Assembly: GCA_965661265.1 (NCBI GenBank)
Contig: CBFIDE010000007.1
Location: 1-64,000, forward strand
Length of the DNA: 64,000 nt
DNA from: CBFIDE01 sp965661265
GTDB taxonomy: Bacteria; Bacteroidota; Bacteroidia; Flavobacteriales; Schleiferiaceae
Direction of reading: 5' to 3'
Below, piece by piece: positions 63,284-64,000 of this stretch. Below the pieces are notes generated by a model that saw only the letters and a program-made list of their open reading frames with translations, had not been told where the DNA came from and did no database searches. Both the position numbers and the translations under genes were made by a program. How positions within the stretch are numbered: the first letter of the stretch is position 1; the number at the start of each line of letters is the position of its first letter.

Positions 63284-64000
63284 TTACTTAGATCCTTTTT
63301 CGTCTTTTTCCATTTGCTCTTTAAGAGCAGATAAAGCGTCGATGTCACCTAAGGTAGAACGCTCATTGTTAGACTGAATTTTCTTTACAGTCTGACTTGT
63401 AGCTTTACGTTCTTCTTGAACTTTCTCAGCAGCAACTTTCTTGTGTAACTCAGTATGAGAAACTACAATTCTACGGTTGTCTTTGTTAAATTCAATAACC
63501 TTAAAGTCAATCTTATCTCCTTTAGTAAGAGTTGTTCCGTCTTCTTTAACAAGGTGACGAGCTGGAGCAAAAGCTTCAATACCGATGTTTGCGAACAATA
63601 CGCTAGCACCTTTATCTACCATCTCAGTAATTTCACCTTCCATTACAGAACCTTCTTCCATAAGAGTAGCATAAGTATCCCAAGGATTCTCTTCTACTTG
63701 CTTATGACCTAAACTAAGTCTTCTGTTCTCAACATCAATATCAAGAACAACAGCTTCAAGAACAGCTCCAATTGAAGTAAATTCACTTGGGTGTTTAACT
63801 TTCTTAGTCCAGCTTAAGTCAGAAATATGGATTAATCCATCAATACCTTCTTCTAACTCGATAAATACACCAAAGTTTGTGAAGTTTCTTACAGTTCCTT
63901 TATGCTTAGAACCAGAAGGGTATTTAGTAGTAATATCAGTCCAAGGATCTGGAGTCATTTGCTTGATACCAAGAGACATTTTGCGCTCTTCTCTATCAAG
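63284..64000 (-). CDS. rpsA: 30S ribosomal protein S1, C-terminal part (cut by window end)
   Basis: The frame runs off the window; the codons before the internal methionine (LDREERKMSLGIKQ) are typical S1 sequence, so 63979 is not the start. Two S1 RNA-binding repeats are visible (GTVRNFTNFGVFIELEEG... and GEITEMVDKGASVLF...), then a charged tail ending ALKEQMEKDEKGSK. S1 holds mRNA on the 30S subunit. At least 239 residues are in the window; a full Bacteroidota S1 has more repeats upstream. Confidence 0.93.
   Translation of the reverse strand, partial: LDREERKMSLGIKQMTPDPWTDITTKYPSGSKHKGTVRNFTNFGVFIELEEGIDGLIHISDLSWTKKVKHPSEFTSIGAVLEAVVLDIDVENRRLSLGHKQVEENPWDTYATLMEEGSVMEGEITEMVDKGASVLFANIGIEAFAPARHLVKEDGTTLTKGDKIDFKVIEFNKDNRRIVVSHTELHKKVAAEKVQEERKATSQTVKKIQSNNERSTLGDIDALSALKEQMEKDEKGSK

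Noticed and set aside
1..64000. CRISPR arrays, prophage, insertion sequences, toxin-antitoxin or defence islands
   Set aside because: No regularly spaced repeats, transposase, integrase, phage structural or restriction genes are seen. The HTH/membrane pair was considered as a toxin-antitoxin module but the partner looks like a membrane protein of YozG-type neighbourhoods rather than a toxin.

Overview
The window is a 64 kb stretch of chromosome from an AT-rich member of the Bacteroidota, most likely a marine-type Flavobacteriales. The signs are a C-terminal type IX secretion sorting domain on a giant modular exoprotein, promoters of the form TTTG-N18/19-TAnnTTTG, a methionine synthase split into two genes, an S16 protein with a long Ala/Glu tail, a short archaeal/eukaryal-type ProS, and families such as DUF4920, DUF6702, OmpP1/FadL-like porins and BNR-propeller proteins. 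The species cannot be named from the sequence alone. Apart from two short REP-like repeats I see no insertion sequence, prophage, integron, CRISPR array or defence island. This is core, tightly packed chromosome.

Layout. 0.2-7 kb: a 2258-residue secreted protein with FN3, MAM-like and PKD repeats. 7-13 kb (minus): DUF58 protein, thioredoxin, and a DNA polymerase III alpha subunit with a DnaQ-like exonuclease fused to its N-terminus. 13-16 kb (plus): patatin-like lipase, then rpsP-rimM-trmN6. 16-22.7 kb: saccharopine dehydrogenase-like protein, a degenerate OmpA-like secreted protein with DUF423, pckA, a secreted hydrolase, and a PIN-PhoH protein. 22.8-29 kb: methionine cycle. metH1-metH2-metF run leftwards from a SAM-I riboswitch, and metK runs rightwards behind a different, strongly structured leader RNA. 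29-36.7 kb: HTH/membrane-protein pair with an apparent operator, ilvE, DUF4920 and haem-c lipoproteins with mnmD and a NUDIX hydrolase, an SDR epimerase, a tRNA-Glu-rpsT unit, and proS. 36.8-48.5 kb (plus): low-complexity lipoprotein, OmpP1-like porin, 1072-residue BNR propeller protein, folE-cysS-yidD-PD40 lipoprotein, and a CarboxypepD_reg protein. 48.7-52.2 kb (minus): gpmI, HAD phosphatase, map, methyltransferase. 52.3-58 kb: small secreted protein, sialidase-like propeller with pepE, and DUF6702-HupE/UreJ followed by an M1 peptidase. 58-64 kb (minus): rpsA (cut by the window end), Nif3-like and zinc-ribbon-like proteins, a TPR-like protein, lgt and DUF192.

The best candidates for something undescribed are the metK leader RNA, a paired operator of TTACC/GGTAA dyads between divergent genes at 54.6 kb, the two GTAG-headed REP-like elements, the operator overlapping the start of the HTH/membrane pair, and a zinc-ribbon family protein that has lost all four cysteines. 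No large novel multi-gene system is evident. Many genes need a start downstream of the longest open frame; the starts chosen are explained in the entries.
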